A stretch of DNA of 64,000 nt from Chitinophagaceae bacterium (lineage in GTDB: Bacteria; Bacteroidota; Bacteroidia; Chitinophagales; Chitinophagaceae), in the NCBI GenBank assembly GCA_016703625.1, contig JADJBP010000002.1, positions 1 through 64,000 of the forward strand. The letters run 5' to 3'. The notes under the pieces were generated by a model that was not told where the DNA came from, did not search any database, and worked only from the letters and a program-made list of their open reading frames with translations. Each line of letters starts with the position of its first letter. Positions within the stretch are counted from its first letter, which is position 1. Positions 9,039 through 17,955 of this stretch are shown here, one piece after another. The position numbers and the translations under genes were made by a program.

Positions 9039-11099
9039 ATGAACATCATTCAAAAGCACCCGATCAATAACCTGGGCTACAATTTTGTAGACAAAAAATA
9101 TTTACCGGCCGGTAAAGACGAATACCACCTGCGTAACCTGCACAATAAGAACGGCATCGGTTACCGTAAACTCACGGCACAGGATATTGAAGCCCTCATC
9201 CGGAACCGCAATACTTCAGATGACTGGAATAAGATCTTTGTCTCCAGGCATTTTAATCCTGAACTGGTTCGAAACTGTAAATTTCACGGCCTGGTTCGCA
9301 TTGGCAAACTCGATCCCATATACCTGGAGCTTCATCATATACGCCTGCCCGTTGGTTTATACAACAGTACCATCATCAGCTGCGACCTCGGAAATAATGT
9401 GAGCATAGATAATGTAAATTACCTGAGCCATTACATCATAGGCAATGAAGTGGTGATCGTTAATGTAAATGAAATGGCCACCACCGATACCGCAAAATTC
9501 GGGAACGGCATTATTAAGGACGGCGAAGATGAGCAGTTAAGGACCTGGATGGAATTGTGCAATGAAGCCGGTGGCAGAAGTGTGATCCCCTTTAACGGTA
9601 TGCTGGCAGGCGATGCCTGGCTCTGGAGCAAGTACAGGGATGATAGGAACCTGATGAAAAAATTCAAAGAATTTACAGACAAAAGGCATGATAAACAACG
9701 GGGTCATTATGGACAGGTTGGCGACCGTACCGTGATCAAAAACTGTAAGATCATAAAAGATGTTTGGGTAGGTTCCGATGCCTATTTTAAAGGCGCCAAT
9801 AAATTAAAGAACCTGACGGTAAACAGTGATGAAAACCGTACTTCACAGATCGGTGAAGGCTGCGAACTGGTGAACGGCATTGTGGGTTTTGGCTGCCGCA
9901 TCTTTTATGGCGTTAAAGCGGTTCGTTTTGTGATGTCATCCCATTCCCAGTTAAAATATGGCGCACGGCTTATCAACTCATACCTCGGTAACAATTCCAC
10001 CATATCCTGCTGCGAAGTATTGAATTCACTCATCTTTCCTGCGCACGAACAGCATCATAACAATTCATTTTTATGTGCAGCCGTTGTCATGGGGCAAAGC
10101 AATATGGCTGCAGGCGCCACCATCGGCAGCAATCACAACAGCCGGGCAGCTGATGGTGAGATCGTTGCCGGGCGTGGCTTTTGGCCCGGGCTCTGTGTAA
10201 GTTTAAAACACAATTCAAAATTTGCATCCTTTACCATTATATCCAAAGGCGATTTCCCGGCTGAGATCAATATCCCCATTCCATTTTGCCTGGTGAGCAA
10301 TGATGTATCCAATGACAAACTGGTGGTGCTGCCGGGTTTCTGGTTCATGTACAATATGTATGCACTGGCACGCAATGAATGGAAGTATATTGCCCGTGAC
10401 CGGCGTACCGAAAAGATCCAGCACATCGAATACAGTTTCCTGGCTCCGGATACCATTAATGAAATATTTGATTCATTAAAAATTTTGGAAAAACTGAAAC
10501 TTTCAGAAAACGGTTCGGCCGAAATAAAAGGCTGGGAAAACAGCAAACGTACAACAGAATTACAAAAAATACCACAGGCCATATTGATCTTTAAGGAACT
10601 GGTACGATATTATGGAACGATGGAAATATTAAACCATTTTCTCCAGAATAAAATGGCCGATTTTGGCACACTTAAAAAATCCCTTTCTGCAAAAATACAG
10701 CGGAGTGAATGGCTGAATATTGGAGGGCAACTGATACAGAAAACAGAAGTGGATAACCTTAAACGAAACATCAAATCGGGCAAATTGAAAAGCTGGGTTG
10801 AACTGCATGATTTTTACAGGCAACAGGGCATTGCTTATACAGGCGACAAACTGAACCATGCTTACACGTCATTACTCGAAATATTACAGATCACACCCAA
10901 ACAGTTTACAGCCGCCCTGCTGAAACAATTATTACAGCAGGCACTGGATACCAAAGAATGGATGTGCAAGGGTATTTTCGATTCACGGGCAAAAGATTAC
11001 AGTAACCCATTCCGCAAAATGGTTTATGATACCAACGAAGAAATGGACAAAGTGCTTGGCCGGCTTGAAGACAACAGTTTTATTCAACAGCAGCTTTGA
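9039..11099 (+). CDS. DUF4954 family protein (left-handed beta-helix type)
   Basis: This 686-residue cytoplasmic protein matches the DUF4954 family of Bacteroidota. The middle of the chain (about residues 85-400) has hexapeptide-like repeats typical of left-handed beta-helix proteins, for example YNSTIISCDLGNNVSIDNV, DRTVIKNCKIIKDVWVGSD and GATIGSNHNSRAADGE. The second half is mostly helical. Hexapeptide proteins are often acyl- or nucleotidyltransferases, but no catalytic set can be assigned, so the function is unknown. ATG 9039 (MNIIQKHPINNLGYNF) is preferred to the in-frame TTG 9030 that falls in a palindrome. There are no breaks in over 2 kb. Confidence 0.8.
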   Translation: MNIIQKHPINNLGYNFVDKKYLPAGKDEYHLRNLHNKNGIGYRKLTAQDIEALIRNRNTSDDWNKIFVSRHFNPELVRNCKFHGLVRIGKLDPIYLELHHIRLPVGLYNSTIISCDLGNNVSIDNVNYLSHYIIGNEVVIVNVNEMATTDTAKFGNGIIKDGEDEQLRTWMELCNEAGGRSVIPFNGMLAGDAWLWSKYRDDRNLMKKFKEFTDKRHDKQRGHYGQVGDRTVIKNCKIIKDVWVGSDAYFKGANKLKNLTVNSDENRTSQIGEGCELVNGIVGFGCRIFYGVKAVRFVMSSHSQLKYGARLINSYLGNNSTISCCEVLNSLIFPAHEQHHNNSFLCAAVVMGQSNMAAGATIGSNHNSRAADGEIVAGRGFWPGLCVSLKHNSKFASFTIISKGDFPAEINIPIPFCLVSNDVSNDKLVVLPGFWFMYNMYALARNEWKYIARDRRTEKIQHIEYSFLAPDTINEIFDSLKILEKLKLSENGSAEIKGWENSKRTTELQKIPQAILIFKELVRYYGTMEILNHFLQNKMADFGTLKKSLSAKIQRSEWLNIGGQLIQKTEVDNLKRNIKSGKLKSWVELHDFYRQQGIAYTGDKLNHAYTSLLEILQITPKQFTAALLKQLLQQALDTKEWMCKGIFDSRAKDYSNPFRKMVYDTNEEMDKVLGRLEDNSFIQQQL

Positions 11100-11802
11100 G
11101 CGATGAAGAATCAGGTAAAGCTGTTATGAGGAAGTTAAAATAACCGTCACACTCGTAACCTTTAGGATACTAAAATGAAATTCCTAATGAATCACAGGAA
11201 ACTATAATCTCAACTAATGAACGGCCTATGCCTCAGGAATGTACAAAACCTGCATACCGGGGCTTAGCCCTTACAGATCCACAACAAAGTGCCGAATCGC
11301 AAACCAGAGATTTAAGGGGAATACAAAAGTGAAAATAAATTTGAACTCGAAACCGAAGGCTGATTTTTTAGCCAGTTGAAGCTCAGTTTTAATATTTCGC
11401 CGTTCTATCATTATCTGGAACGCGGAAAAGCATGTTCTGTTATTATCAAATTAAATTCCAACCCAATATTGTGCGGTAAAATTGACCGATGAGGCACAAA
11501 ATTTGCAGTATGGTAAGACCTGCAGTTGAAAAATTTCCGAAACATCTTAAATCGGCGGAACAGAAAAGAAAAAGCCATTGTTGCATCCGCTTGCGCTGTA
11601 TTCGCTTACCGAACATTGTAAGAAAAGAGGTACGTGACAATGGCAGGTTTTACAGAAAATTCGATACTATGGAGTAAGCATTATGGAATGAAGAAGCCAA
11701 AAAGAAAAAAATACCCATGGTTAAAAAAATGAAACCACTGAAGGAATCATCGCGATAACAGCTGCACCTGCATTCCGTATCTTTACAGATCAAAATACGA
11801 GC
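11100..11802. other. Region without an intact gene; decayed coding remnants
   Basis: No frame stays open over a credible length. Short stretches look like former coding sequence, for example SQLKLSFNISPFYHYLERG near 11370 and AIVASACAVFAYRTL near 11570, each ended by stops or frame changes. None could be assigned to a family. Base use is AT-rich and unlike the flanking genes. The stretch leads straight into a broken PpiC-type gene, so the whole block from 11.1 to 12.4 kb may be degrading or poorly sequenced. No RNA gene or repeat family was recognised in it. Confidence 0.5.
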
Positions 11803-12426
11803 ATGAAAAAACTTTTTTTCTTTTCTTTTTACAGGTTCCATTTATCTGCCAAAAGTCAATCCATAGCCCAGATTAAAAAATACTGGACACCACCCAAAAC
11901 CCCGTTGGCTATGTAAAATTTGTGCTTAAGAAGAAATTTTTTATTGATACCGTTACAGTAGTAAGCACGGCCCAGTTCATGGGCAAGGCCGACAGCCTGG
12001 CCTATCACGGTAAAACCGGTAAGACATACGGGCCTTTTAAGAAAGAAAATATACTCGTAAAAATATTAATGAAAGCACCCAATACTTTTTACCACGTAAA
12101 ACATATTTTGATCGACACATCCGTTTTTGACAAAGGTTTTGCAGAATCACTGTCCGATACCATCCTGGCTAATTAAAAGCAGGCACCACTACATTTGCAG
12201 CACAGGCAGGCATTTACAGTGGCGACTATGAATCTGCAGCTAAAGGCGACGACCTGGGATGGTTTATAAAAGGGGTAATGTTGCCGCAACTTGATAAGGA
12301 GCTTACAAAAAGAAAAAAAGGAGAATTATTTAAAGTCTGGTCATCTTCAGGACTGCACATTGTAAACATTGCTGATAATCCCAAAGAAGATACTGGCTAT
12401 GCTTTGTTGCTGCGGGTTATTTTATA
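11803..12426 (+). pseudogene. Broken secreted PpiC/parvulin-type peptidyl-prolyl isomerase
   Basis: Three frames joined give a single-domain rotamase-like protein of about 207 residues. ATG 11803 opens a possible signal peptide (MKKLFFFSF). The body runs LDTTQNPVGYVKFVL, GKTGKTYGPFKK, then HVKHILIDTS, which fits the ARHIL motif of parvulins. After a break at about 12172 it continues KGDDLGWFIKGVMLPQ, matching the GGDLGWF.KG.M motif. At least two indels and a stop separate the parts. Proteins of this kind assist folding in the periplasm. The 3' end overlaps the convergent aroQ stop by about ten bases. It is either a true pseudogene or a victim of the same sequence errors seen elsewhere. Confidence 0.6.
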
Positions 12427-12833
12427 AAATATTCCAACGCCAGTTCATAACCCTTCAATCCCAAACCGCTGATTACGCCTTTGGCTTTCCCTGAAACATG
12501 AGATAGTTTCCTGAAATCTTCCCTGCCAAAAATATTGGAGATATGTACTTCAATTACCGGTGTGGTGATGGCAGCAACTGCATCACCAATGGCTACTGAT
12601 GTATGGGTATAGCCGCCGGGATTAAAAATAATGCCATCAGCACTAAACCCTACCCGCTGAATTTCATTGATCAGTTCACCTTCTACATTACTTTGAAAAT
12701 AAGAAATTTCAATATTTGTATATTTTTCCTGCAATTGCTTAAAAAAAACATCAAATGATGTTCCTCCATAAATATCCACTTCCCGTTTGCCCAGGAGGTT
12801 TAAGTTAGGTCCGTTGATGATCGCGATTTTCAT
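12417..12833 (-). CDS. aroQ: Type II 3-dehydroquinate dehydratase
   Basis: AroQ removes water from 3-dehydroquinate in the shikimate pathway. The 138-residue length and sequence fit the small dodecameric type II enzyme. Visible marks: INGPNLNLLGKRE at the N terminus, the active-site Tyr in DIYGG, FNPGGYTHTSVAI, and EVHISNIFGREDFR with the catalytic His. It lies downstream of carA on the same strand with a 114-base spacer, so co-transcription is possible but not shown. The frame is intact, and the start has no competing ATG nearby. Confidence 0.95.
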   Translation of the reverse strand: MKIAIINGPNLNLLGKREVDIYGGTSFDVFFKQLQEKYTNIEISYFQSNVEGELINEIQRVGFSADGIIFNPGGYTHTSVAIGDAVAAITTPVIEVHISNIFGREDFRKLSHVSGKAKGVISGLGLKGYELALEYFIK

Positions 12834-12839
12834 TACCAG

Positions 12840-12947
12840 CGTGTTTTAATTGAGCATTGAATATTGAGCGTTGATCATTGAACATTATCTTATGTGGCTG
12901 AATAATATTCAATATACAATGTTCAATGTACAATTTTCAATGAGTGA
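12840..12947. repeat. Self-complementary TTGAACATTGAA word array
   Basis: The spacer between carA and aroQ is built from variants of ATTGAATATTGA and ATTGAACATT, followed by complementary forms such as TTCAATATACAATG and TTCAATGTACAATT. The two halves can pair into a long AT-rich hairpin. No gene is present. Similar arrays with other words fill other spacers in this window. Confidence 0.5.
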
Positions 12948-14047
12948 TCAATTATTAATCATTCCGATAAACTCATCAAACAAATACCTGCTGTCGTGCG
13001 GGCCAGGTGTAGCTTCGGGATGGTACTGCACAGAGAATGCTTTTTATCTTTTATGCGGATGCCTTCAATACTGTCGTCATTCAAATTAACATGGGTGATC
13101 TCAACATTTGCATTTGCCCTTACGGCTTTGGGATCTACACCAAAACCATGGTTCTGTGTTGTTATCTCAGACTTACCGCTGATGATATTTTTAACCGGGT
13201 GGTTTAAGCCACGGTGGCCATGGTGCATTTTAAAGGTTGGGATATCGTTTGCCAATGCCAGCAACTGGTGCCCCAGGCAAATACCAAACAAGGGTTTATC
13301 AGCAGCTAAAATTTGTTTTACAGTTTTAACGGCATAATCCATTGGGGCAGGATCGCCGGGGCCATTGCTGATAAAATAACCTTTTGGTTTAAACTGCTCC
13401 AGTTCTTCAAAAGAAGTTTTGGCATTATGTACTTTCACATATGCGCCACGTTCCACCAAACAGTTCAATATATTTTTCTTGATACCAAAATCGAGTACTG
13501 CAATACGCAGGTCACTTCTCTCATCGCCCATAAAATAGGCTTCTTTGGTGCTTACTGCTGACGCCAGTTCAAGCCCATCCATGGATGGCACGGCCTTTAA
13601 TGTTTTCTTCAGTTGTTCAACATCCAGGGTTTCAGATGATATGATACAGTTCATAGCACCCTGCGTACGTATATGGGCAACCAATGCCCGGGTATCGATG
13701 CCGTCAATGGCAACCACGCCCTGGGCTTCAAAATATTCCTGCAAAGAAGCATCGGCCATGAACCGGCTGTATTTTTCTTCCAGGTTTCGGCCGATAACGG
13801 CTTTCACCTTAACACTGTCACTTTCCACATCAGCCGCTTTTACACCATAGTTGCCGATATGAACACTGTTCATGATCAGCACCTGGCCGTAATAACTGGG
13901 ATCGGTAAATACTTCCTGGTAACCGGTCATGCCGGTATTAAAACAAATTTCACCGGTAGCTGTTCCGGTCTTGCCAAAAGCAGTACCGTTAAAAATGGTA
14001 CCGTCTTCTAAAATTAAAATGGCCGGGGCTGTTTTTGTATCAGGCAT
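12948..14047 (-). CDS. carA: Carbamoyl-phosphate synthase small subunit (frameshift near 3' end)
   Basis: CarA is the glutaminase subunit that feeds ammonia to CarB for carbamoyl phosphate, used for pyrimidines and arginine. The class I amidotransferase site is clear: [22 protein letters not shown] with the catalytic Cys, and NHGFGVD. Near 13040 one base is missing (AAAAAG-CATTC for AAAAAGGCATTC). In the restored frame the expected tail follows, [20 protein letters not shown] with the catalytic His and Glu, and ends at 12948. Without the repair the read-through frame ends at 12959 with an unrelated tail. carA follows rplQ, a common order in Bacteroidota, but two hairpins separate them. Confidence 0.95.
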
Positions 14048-14133
14048 GTATTATAAAGGTTTTGCAAAGAAACGGATAGAAAAGGGTATTGAACAAATAA
14101 AATTTCTCACAATGCATATTTTAGCCCTTTTTT

Positions 14134-14167
14134 ATGCGTCTTGACGGTTTGAAACCATCTGACGCAT
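14134..14167. terminator. Hairpin ATGCGTC/GACGCAT between rplQ and carA
   Basis: ATGCGTC (14134-14140) pairs with GACGCAT (14161-14167). T-rich sequence flanks the left side and A-rich sequence the right, so it could terminate transcription from either direction. On the - strand it is the second of two hairpins after rplQ. Confidence 0.55.
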
Positions 14168-14198
14168 AAAAAAAGCTCCGATAATAATATCGGAGCTT
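14168..14198 (-). terminator. Rho-independent terminator of the ribosomal operon
   Basis: On the - strand AGCTCCGATA pairs perfectly with TATCGGAGCT (14174-14183 and 14188-14197) around a four-base loop, followed by seven T (14168-14174). It is positioned 75 bases after rplQ and would end the infA-to-rplQ transcript. Confidence 0.85.
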
Positions 14199-14220
14199 AT
14201 ATAAACTGTTAGTTTTAAAA

Positions 14221-14271
14221 ATAGTGAGCGAAGTCGAATAGTGAGCGAAGTCGAATAGTGAGCGAAGTCGA
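14221..14271. repeat. Three tandem 17-bp copies of the AGTCGAA repeat abutting rplQ stop
   Basis: The unit ATAGTGAGCGAAGTCGA occurs three times without interruption and ends next to the rplQ TAG stop (14273-14275). Another diverged copy lies inside rplQ at 14331-14348. The core is the same as in the copies after glmS and at 33.9 kb. Confidence 0.8.
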
Positions 14272-14272
14272 A

Positions 14273-14821
14273 CTATGCTTTTTCTTCAGTCGCTGAATCT
14301 TCAGTTGCTTCTGCTGCAGGAGCTTCTGTAGTGAGCTGAGTCGAACTATCAGTTTCGGTATCAGCAGCAGCTTTTTTCTTAGCTCCACCGGCACGACGTG
14401 TTTTCTTAGCCGGTTCAGCAGCTGTACCGATCCCTTTACCGTAAACTTCATTAAAGTCAACCAGTTCGATCATGGCAATTTCAGCATTATCACCGGTCCT
14501 GGCGCCCAATTTAATGATGCGGGTATAACCACCTGGGCGGCCTGCAACTTTTGGTGCAACAACGGTAAATAATTCTTTAACGGCAGCTTTATCATTCAGG
14601 TAGCTGAACACAATACGGTGATTGTGCATAATGGCTTCCTTGCTTTCGGTGTTCTTTGTTTTTGTGATCAGTGGCTCAATGTAAGTACGTAAAGCCTTGG
14701 CTTTTGCCAATGTGGTTGTAATTCTTTTGTGTGTAATTAACTGGCATCCTAAATTCATAAACAGGGCTTTCCTGTGTGAAGCGGTTCTGCTCAGTTTGTT
14801 ACCTTTTTTTCCGTGACGCAT
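14273..14821 (-). CDS. rplQ: 50S ribosomal protein L17 with repeat-bearing C-terminal tail
   Basis: L17 is a large-subunit protein near the exit tunnel. The first 120 residues are the conserved core ([44 protein letters not shown]). A tail of about 60 residues follows, rich in Ala, Glu, Lys and Thr; such tails are usual in Bacteroidota. Residues encoded at 14331-14348 (SSTQLT within the tail) come from a diverged copy of the dispersed AGTCGAA repeat, and three more copies begin right at the stop codon. So the repeat has extended or been absorbed into the protein end. It is the last gene of the ribosomal operon and the frame is intact. Confidence 0.97.
   Translation of the reverse strand: MRHGKKGNKLSRTASHRKALFMNLGCQLITHKRITTTLAKAKALRTYIEPLITKTKNTESKEAIMHNHRIVFSYLNDKAAVKELFTVVAPKVAGRPGGYTRIIKLGARTGDNAEIAMIELVDFNEVYGKGIGTAAEPAKKTRRAGGAKKKAAADTETDSSTQLTTEAPAAEATEDSATEEKA
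14331..14348. repeat. AGTCGAA-type repeat copy inside rplQ coding sequence
   Basis: GTGAGCTGAGTCGAACTA differs from the 17-bp unit after rplQ by about one substitution and an inserted T. It is read in frame as part of the L17 tail. Confidence 0.6.
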
Positions 14822-14857
14822 GACATTTTATTTTGTTTCTCGTCCGCTTATAATCCT

Positions 14858-14951
14858 GGGTGGAGTCGAAGGGTTATTTCGCTTACACCGTGTCAGGAAT
14901 TGTAAGCTACTTATTATTGAATAATTGCAAATTGCTTATTGCCTATTGGTT
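14858..14951. repeat. Spacer between rpoA and rplQ with repeat copy and AATTGC word array
   Basis: GGTGGAGTCGAAGGG near 14860 is another diverged AGTCGAA repeat copy. From about 14915 the words AATAATTGCAAATTGC and TTATTGCCTATTGG follow. Both lie inside an operon between two essential genes. No gene is present. Confidence 0.45.
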
Positions 14952-15947
14952 TTACTCGTCGTCCAGCTTAAGTTTGCTCAGATCCATTCCAAAGCTCAAT
15001 CCTCTTTCGTGCAATACCTGCTCAATTTCACTTAATGATTTCTGGCCGAAGTTCCTGAACTTCATCAGGTCTTCCTGCTCGTACTGTACCAGTTCGCTCA
15101 ATGAATTGATCTTTGCAGCTTTCAGGCAGTTGAAGGCACGTACAGAAAGATCCAGGTCTTCCAGTGGTGTTTTCAATACTTTGCGTAACTGTAAGGTTTG
15201 TTCATCAACCAGGTCTTCTTTCTTATCTTCTTTGGTATCAAAAGTGATGTTCTCGTCGGTGATGATCATCAGGTGCTGAATTAAGATACGGCTGGCCTGC
15301 TTTACAGCATCTTCGGGATGAATGGTACCATCGGTAACCACTTCCATGATCAGCTTTTCAAAATCGGTACGCTGCTCCACACGGGTATTCTCGATCGCGT
15401 ATTTCACGTTCTTGATGGGCGTGTAAATGGCATCAACGGGGATATATCCAAAGTGTGAATTCTTTTCTTTATTCTCTTCTGCAGGAACATAACCACGGCC
15501 CTTGCCGATGGTGATCTCAATATCCAGTTTGGCACTGCTGTCCATGGTACAGATCAGCAGCTCGGGGTTCATTACTTCAAAAGTAGGAGAAGCCTCACCG
15601 ATCATACCGGCTGTGAATTCTGTTTTGTTTTTCAAAGAAAGGGTAACTTTCTCAACACTGGCATCATGCTCAGCTTTATTCTTGATACGTACCTGCTTCA
15701 GGTTTAAAATGATCTCGGTTACGTCTTCAGTTACACCTTTAAGGGTAGCAAACTCATGGTCGGCACCGGCAATGTTGATCCCGATAATGGCATAACCTTC
15801 CAGTGAGTTCAGCAACACCCTGCGCAGGGAGTTACCAATAGTTACACCGTATCCCGGTTCAAGCGGGCGGAATTCGAAGATGGCTTCAAACTCGGTTGCT
15901 TTCTGAAGAACGATTTTATCTGGTTTAACAAAATTTAAAATTCCCAT
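14952..15947 (-). CDS. rpoA: DNA-directed RNA polymerase subunit alpha
   Basis: RpoA dimerises to start polymerase assembly and contacts promoters and activators with its C-terminal domain. The protein has 331 residues. The N-terminal domain shows the hallmark VTIGNSLRRVLLNSLEGYA; the C-terminal helix-hairpin-helix domain (about 255-320) shows LSVRAFNCLKAAKINSL and NFGQKSLSEIEQ. It lies between rpsD and rplQ, the standard bacterial order, and the frame is intact. Confidence 0.98.
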   Translation of the reverse strand: MGILNFVKPDKIVLQKATEFEAIFEFRPLEPGYGVTIGNSLRRVLLNSLEGYAIIGINIAGADHEFATLKGVTEDVTEIILNLKQVRIKNKAEHDASVEKVTLSLKNKTEFTAGMIGEASPTFEVMNPELLICTMDSSAKLDIEITIGKGRGYVPAEENKEKNSHFGYIPVDAIYTPIKNVKYAIENTRVEQRTDFEKLIMEVVTDGTIHPEDAVKQASRILIQHLMIITDENITFDTKEDKKEDLVDEQTLQLRKVLKTPLEDLDLSVRAFNCLKAAKINSLSELVQYEQEDLMKFRNFGQKSLSEIEQVLHERGLSFGMDLSKLKLDDE

Positions 15948-16014
15948 TTGTATTTTGTTGTTTTATTGTTTAAAATTTATGTGTACTTCCCTGAAGTGGT
16001 TTACATCTGCTTCA

Positions 16015-16620
16015 TTATTTAGAATACAATTCCACGATCAGTTGCTCCTTGATATTTTCAGGAACACTTTCTCTTTCGGGATATGTGATAAAAGTACCTT
16101 TAGAATCAGATTCATTCCACTCCAACCAGTTAAACTTGGCGTTCTTCCCGCGTAAATTACCGGAGATGGATGCATTGGCCGCACTTTTATTCTTTAAACC
16201 GATCATATCACCTGCAACACAACTGTAAGAAGGTATATTAAGTACTTCACCATTTACGGTAATGTGCTTGTGAGATACCAGCTGGCGTGCAGCCTGGCGG
16301 CTTGGGGCAATACCCATGCGGAATACAACATTATCCAAACGGGCTTCCAGCAATTTGATCAGGTTTTCACCGGTAACACCTTTACGGCGTGCAGCTTCAT
16401 CAAATGTTTTGCGGAATTGTTTTTCAAGCAAACCGTAGGTATACTTTGCTTTCTGCTTTTCTCTTAACTGTAAAGCATATTCGCCTAAAGTTTTGCGTTT
16501 GCGGTTTGCACCGTGCATTCCCGGGGGATTGCTGTTCTTGGTTAACCATTTTCCATTTCCTGTAATGGGCTCTCCGAAGATCCTGGAGATTTTTGTTTTG
16601 GGGCCTGTGTAACGTGCCAT
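16015..16620 (-). CDS. rpsD: 30S ribosomal protein S4
   Basis: S4 is a primary 16S rRNA-binding protein that starts small-subunit assembly; in many bacteria it also represses its own operon. The 201 residues show the N-terminal MARYTGPKTKISR, the S4 RNA-binding motif RLDNVVFRMGIAPSRQAARQ and HKHITVNGE. The N-terminal zinc cysteines of some S4 proteins are absent (a C-minus form). The frame is intact. It lies between rpsK and rpoA. Confidence 0.98.
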   Translation of the reverse strand: MARYTGPKTKISRIFGEPITGNGKWLTKNSNPPGMHGANRKRKTLGEYALQLREKQKAKYTYGLLEKQFRKTFDEAARRKGVTGENLIKLLEARLDNVVFRMGIAPSRQAARQLVSHKHITVNGEVLNIPSYSCVAGDMIGLKNKSAANASISGNLRGKNAKFNWLEWNESDSKGTFITYPERESVPENIKEQLIVELYSK

Positions 16621-16675
16621 AATTGTTATAGTGGTCTTTTAGTGACGATGCATCATTATAAAGACCTTTAAAATG

Positions 16676-16757
16676 AATAATGCACCCTTTTTAAAATTGG
16701 CAATTGGCAATATGCAATTGGCAAATTGCCCATTGTCTATTGCTTATTGCTTATTGA
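16676..16757. repeat. AATTGC/GCAATT word array between rpsK and rpsD
   Basis: The spacer is largely made of AATTGGCAATTGGCAATA, GCAATTGGCAAATTGCCC, then ATTGTCTATTGCTTATTGC. The words are partly self-complementary (AATTGCCAATT type). Related arrays lie at 14915-14950 and 17275-17315 in the same operon, so three spacers of one essential operon share a word family. Confidence 0.5.
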
Positions 16758-16758
16758 A

Positions 16759-17157
16759 TTAAACTCTTCTTTTCTTAGGAGGCCTGCAACCATTATGTGG
16801 CAGCGGCGTAACATCTTTGATCATGTTGATCTCGATACCATTTTGAGATAAAGAACGGATAGCACCTTCACGGCCTGATCCCGGTCCTTTCACAAATACA
16901 TCCACTCTTTTTAAACCTGCATCCAGTGCTGTTTTGGCTGCATCGGCTGCGGCCATCTGGGCTGCATAAGGTGTGTTCTTCTTGGAACCCCTGAATCCCA
17001 TTTTACCGGCACTGCTCCAGCTGATTACCTGGCCCTGCTTATTGGTTAAACTGATGATGATGTTGTTGAAACTTGCAGTAATGTGTGCATCTCCGTAGCT
17101 GTCAACTTTTACTACTCTTTTTTTAGCGGCTGCTTTTGCGCCTTGTGCTTTTGCCAT
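16759..17157 (-). CDS. rpsK: 30S ribosomal protein S11
   Basis: S11 forms part of the platform of the small subunit close to the mRNA exit. The 132-residue protein has the expected core [33 protein letters not shown] and the conserved end [14 protein letters not shown]. The short N-terminal stretch is Ala/Lys rich. The frame is intact, between rpsM and rpsD. Confidence 0.98.
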   Translation of the reverse strand: MAKAQGAKAAAKKRVVKVDSYGDAHITASFNNIIISLTNKQGQVISWSSAGKMGFRGSKKNTPYAAQMAAADAAKTALDAGLKRVDVFVKGPGSGREGAIRSLSQNGIEINMIKDVTPLPHNGCRPPKKRRV

Positions 17158-17269
17158 AATTTGTACTAGATAGGTAATCTTTAAAAAATGTATCCCGGTA
17201 TTTTATCGGGACTGAACCAACCCTCCTGCCGACTTCTTAGCGATCTGGTATTGTTTCAAAATAATCGAA

Positions 17270-17312
17270 GTCTTATCAAATTGCCAACTTGCTTATTGCA
17301 AATTGCCAATTG
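17270..17312. repeat. AATTGC word array between rpsM and rpsK
   Basis: CAAATTGCCAACTTGC and TTATTGCAAATTGCCAATTG form the same kind of self-complementary array as in the neighbouring operon spacers. Confidence 0.45.
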
Positions 17313-17314
17313 GT

Positions 17315-17692
17315 TTACTTGGTTACTTTCTTTTTGCCCGCAACTGTCTTACGCTTACCTTTCCTTTGACGGCTGTTGGTACGTGTACGTTGCCCACGAA
17401 CCGGTAAACCTTTACGGTGACGTAAACCACGGTAACAAGCGATATCCAGTAAACGTTTGATGTTCATCTGGGTTTCACTACGCAAAGCACCTTCGGTTTT
17501 AAACTCGTTATTGATCACATTACGGATGGCAGTTTGCTCATCATCGTTCCACTCATTCACTTTTTTACCGTAATCAATTCCTGCTTTGTCCAGGATGTAC
17601 TGGGCAGTTGAACGGCCAATTCCGTAAATGTAAGTAAGGCCAACTTCGCCTCTTTTGTTTTTTGGTAAATCTATACCGGCAATACGAGCCAT
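17315..17692 (-). CDS. rpsM: 30S ribosomal protein S13
   Basis: S13 sits in the head of the small subunit and contacts P-site tRNA and the large subunit. The 125-residue protein shows [20 protein letters not shown], the helix-two-turn-helix [33 protein letters not shown] and a basic tail ending KKVTK. It follows rpmJ in the operon. The frame is intact. Confidence 0.98.
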   Translation of the reverse strand: MARIAGIDLPKNKRGEVGLTYIYGIGRSTAQYILDKAGIDYGKKVNEWNDDEQTAIRNVINNEFKTEGALRSETQMNIKRLLDIACYRGLRHRKGLPVRGQRTRTNSRQRKGKRKTVAGKKKVTK

Positions 17693-17719
17693 AATTCAGT
17701 TTATTTTATTTTATAGTTT

Positions 17720-17776
17720 ATTTTCACTTGAGTCATTAAGTCATTGGTCATTATTAATGACTTAATGACTAATGAC
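17720..17776. repeat. Inverted GTCATTAAGTCATT array between rpmJ and rpsM
   Basis: GAGTCATTAAGTCATTGGTC pairs with AATGACTTAATGACTAATGA to form a long hairpin with a short AT loop. It lies inside the ribosomal operon, so it is not a strong terminator in practice. Its word differs from that of the other operon spacers, but its design is the same. Confidence 0.55.
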
Positions 17777-17781
17777 AAATT

Positions 17782-17898
17782 TTATCCCTGCTTCTGCTTA
17801 AAGCGTGGATTCTTTTTGTTGATCACATACAGCCTGCCTTTTCTTCTTACGATCTTACAATCTGTGCTGCGCTTTTTTATTGAAGCTCTTACCTTCAT
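17782..17898 (-). CDS. rpmJ: 50S ribosomal protein L36
   Basis: This 38-residue protein reads [20 protein letters not shown] followed by [18 protein letters not shown], which is L36. The zinc-ribbon cysteines and histidine of the C-plus form are replaced except for one Cys, so this is a zinc-independent type, as usual in Bacteroidota. It lies between infA and rpsM at the expected place. The gene is shorter than typical gene-finder limits and has no competing start. Confidence 0.95.
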   Translation of the reverse strand: MKVRASIKKRSTDCKIVRRKGRLYVINKKNPRFKQKQG

Positions 17899-17955
17899 CT
17901 TATTTTGTTTTTTATTTTTCGAATGGCCAACAGCTAAACGCCGGCAGCTTGTATT

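Noticed and set aside
9431..9682. Open frames on the strand opposite the DUF4954 gene and similar ones elsewhere
   Set aside because: They lie within a well supported gene and have no motifs, so they are chance frames.
11489..11677. Short open frames of about 63 codons in the decayed block
   Set aside because: No family resemblance or clean start; stops in all neighbouring frames.
14221..14271. CRISPR-like tandem repeat after rplQ
   Set aside because: Copies are directly adjacent without spacers; it belongs to a dispersed repeat family.
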